A stretch of DNA of 5,689 nucleotides from Oscillospiraceae bacterium (GTDB lineage: Bacteria; Bacillota; Clostridia; Oscillospirales; Acutalibacteraceae). This document shows positions 4,277 to 5,689 of this stretch, piece after piece. A model generated the notes under the pieces. That model was not told the origin of the DNA. It ran no database searches and saw only the letters and a program-made list of their open reading frames with translations. A program made the position numbers and the translations under genes. The stretch's first letter is position 1, and the number at the start of each line of letters is the position of its first letter. The DNA lies in assembly GCA_029007475.1 (NCBI GenBank), contig JAQXHW010000182.1, forward strand, positions 1-5,689, written 5' to 3'.

Positions 4277-5689
4277 CTATTCTCCTTTGTTCCACTCCGG
4301 GTGGAAATGCTTATATATTCTTATTGCTGTCGGTCTGTTCATTTTCGGAGCCTTCAGGAGCTCCTCAAAGTCTGCGTTTTCGATATTCTTAACGGTCTTA
4401 AAATACCTGAGCAGAGCCTTTGCTCTCTCAACTCCCACTCCCTCAATATCCGTAAGGGAGCTTTTGAGGGTAGCTTTTGTCCGTCTTGAGCGGTGGTAGC
4501 CGATTACGAAACGGTGAACCTCATCCTGCACGCAGGTTATGAAGTTAAATACTCTCTGTTTTGAGCTTATGGCTATTTCCTCGCTATCCCCTGTTATAGC
4601 CCGTGTGCGGTGTTTATCATCCTTAACCATGCCAAACAAGGGAATCGAAAGTCCAAACTGTGAAAGCAAGGGCTTTACCGCATTCACCTGACCCACGCCG
4701 CCGTCAAGAAGTATTAAATCGGGGAGTTTTCCAAAGCCCTCTGACTCATCTTTATGAGAAAGGTATTCTTCAAATCTGCGCCTTAGCACCTCGTTCATAG
4801 AGCCGTAGTCGTCCTGCCCCTCAAAGCCTTTAATCTTGAACTTTTTATACGCTTTTTTAAGCGGCTTTCCTTTCTCAAAGACCACCATAGCGCCTACATT
4901 TTCAGAGCCTGAAAGGTTTGAAATATCGTAGGCTTCAATATACTCGGGAGTTTTTTCTAAGGACAGCATGACTTTCAGCTCTTCCAGCACAGAAAGCTCT
5001 TTGCCAGTCAGTCCCTTTTGCTGAGCGACTCTCTCCGCGGCATTTTCCCGGCACATATCCGCAAGCTGTTTTTGCTCTCCTCGGCGGGGTACAGTTATAT
5101 ACACCCTCTTGCCGGTTCTCTCGGTTAAGCACCTCTCAAGAAGCTCTGTACTCTCAGCAGGAGCATCAAGGGTAATATACTTAGGCACAGAGCGATTTGA
5201 ATAAAAGGAGGTGATAAACTCTGCTCTTGCTTCCTTTTCATCCATAACAGGTTCGGTGAAGAAGTCCATTCTGTCGCAGAGTCTCCCGCCCTCAAAGCGA
5301 AAAACCTCGAAGCAGGCTATATCTCCGTCTGAGAAGTAGGCTATAACATCCTGATTTTTCACTTTTGAATTAATAACCTTCTGCTTTTCGGATAACTTTT
5401 TTATCGCATTAATACTGTCGCGAAGCTGTGCGGCTTTCTCAAATTCAAGGTTTTCCGAAGCCTCGTTCATCTCAGCGGTTAGTTTTTTCAGCGACTGAGA
5501 GCTTCCTCCGCTTAAAAAGTCCAAAGCCTTCTCCACTCTGTCGTTGTAGTCATGAAACTTCACCTTTCCCCTGCATGGAGCGCAGCACAGCTTAATCTGA
5601 AAATTCAGGCAGGGTCTGCCCTTTCCAAAATCCTCGGGAAACTTTCTCTTGCAGGTGGGCAGCATAAAAACACTGTTAGCTTCCTTAAC
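4277..5689 (-). CDS. uvrC: Excinuclease ABC subunit C, C-terminal 470 residues (5' end outside the window)
   Basis: UvrC makes the dual incisions beside DNA lesions in nucleotide excision repair, with UvrA and UvrB. The frame stays open to the window edge (VKEANSVF before the first internal Met), so the roughly 130-145 N-terminal residues with the GIY-YIG nuclease lie outside. In fragment numbering the order is a cysteine cluster (Cys13, 27, 35, 36, 39), a UVR (UvrB-binding) helical hairpin (about 68-100), the RNase H-like endonuclease with AYDISNLSG (253-261), PDLILLDGGVGQVNA (323-337), KDDKHRT and DEVHRFVIGYHR (389-400), and a C-terminal double helix-hairpin-helix (about 411-463). The Cys27-35-39 spacing matches the [4Fe-4S] cysteines known from E. 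coli UvrC; the first gap is 14 instead of 12, and Cys36 is extra. DGGVGQ has Val where Lys is common. Confidence 0.97.
   Translation of the reverse strand, partial: VKEANSVFMLPTCKRKFPEDFGKGRPCLNFQIKLCCAPCRGKVKFHDYNDRVEKALDFLSGGSSQSLKKLTAEMNEASENLEFEKAAQLRDSINAIKKLSEKQKVINSKVKNQDVIAYFSDGDIACFEVFRFEGGRLCDRMDFFTEPVMDEKEARAEFITSFYSNRSVPKYITLDAPAESTELLERCLTERTGKRVYITVPRRGEQKQLADMCRENAAERVAQQKGLTGKELSVLEELKVMLSLEKTPEYIEAYDISNLSGSENVGAMVVFEKGKPLKKAYKKFKIKGFEGQDDYGSMNEVLRRRFEEYLSHKDESEGFGKLPDLILLDGGVGQVNAVKPLLSQFGLSIPLFGMVKDDKHRTRAITGDSEEIAISSKQRVFNFITCVQDEVHRFVIGYHRSRRTKATLKSSLTDIEGVGVERAKALLRYFKTVKNIENADFEELLKAPKMNRPTAIRIYKHFHPEWNKGE

Noticed and set aside
4935..5132. Minus-strand open frame of 65 codons inside uvrC
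   Set aside because: It is an out-of-frame shadow of the uvrC linker region with no start signal of its own.
1..5689. CRISPR arrays, tRNA/rRNA genes, insertion sequences, toxin-antitoxin or defence genes
   Set aside because: None of the required repeats, conserved RNA cores, transposase motifs or defence-protein signatures were seen. The window is housekeeping DNA.

Overview
The window is a compact block of housekeeping genes. All seven genes are transcribed from the minus strand, so the biological order runs from high to low coordinates. From protein signatures, strong Gram-positive Shine-Dalgarno sequences and gene order, it looks like a chromosomal segment of a low-to-moderate G+C Firmicute, most likely a Clostridia member of the Ruminococcaceae/Oscillospiraceae type. 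The taxon is an inference from sequence style. There is no tRNA, rRNA, CRISPR array, insertion sequence or other sign of horizontal transfer.

Block A (about 5689 to 2595, minus strand) is uvrC (truncated at the window edge), rsmD, coaD and a conserved coiled-coil protein of unknown function. uvrC and rsmD are separated by 2 bp, and rsmD and coaD by 15 bp, so they are probably one transcript. The coiled-coil gene follows after 59 bp and appears to have its own sigma-A-type promoter, whose -35 box lies inside the end of coaD. The block ends at a strong rho-independent terminator (2595-2628).

The stretch from 2399 to 2594 carries no convincing gene. It holds two further hairpins and leads into a well-formed promoter (TTGCAA, 17 bp, TATAAT, with an upstream A8 tract). 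Just downstream of the predicted start site lie three GTGT/GTGT/GTGG boxes at an exact 10-bp period, the arrangement expected of an operator for MraZ.

Block B (2260 to 1, minus strand) is the head of a division and cell-wall (dcw) cluster: mraZ, rsmH, an ftsL-like divisome gene, and the first 54 codons of a class B penicillin-binding protein (FtsI/SpoVD family). MraZ probably autoregulates the cluster, RsmH modifies 16S rRNA, FtsL is a bitopic divisome protein, and the PBP is the septal or spore-cortex transpeptidase.

The most unusual part is the 179-bp gap between ftsL and the PBP gene. It contains three consecutive hairpins on the transcribed strand. The loops of the first two carry perfectly complementary hexamers (CCUAAG and CUUAGG), and the third hairpin is followed by a U tract like a weak terminator. 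This could be a structured attenuator or RNA-processing element inside the dcw operon. It is the best candidate here for something undescribed, but it rests on base-pairing patterns alone.
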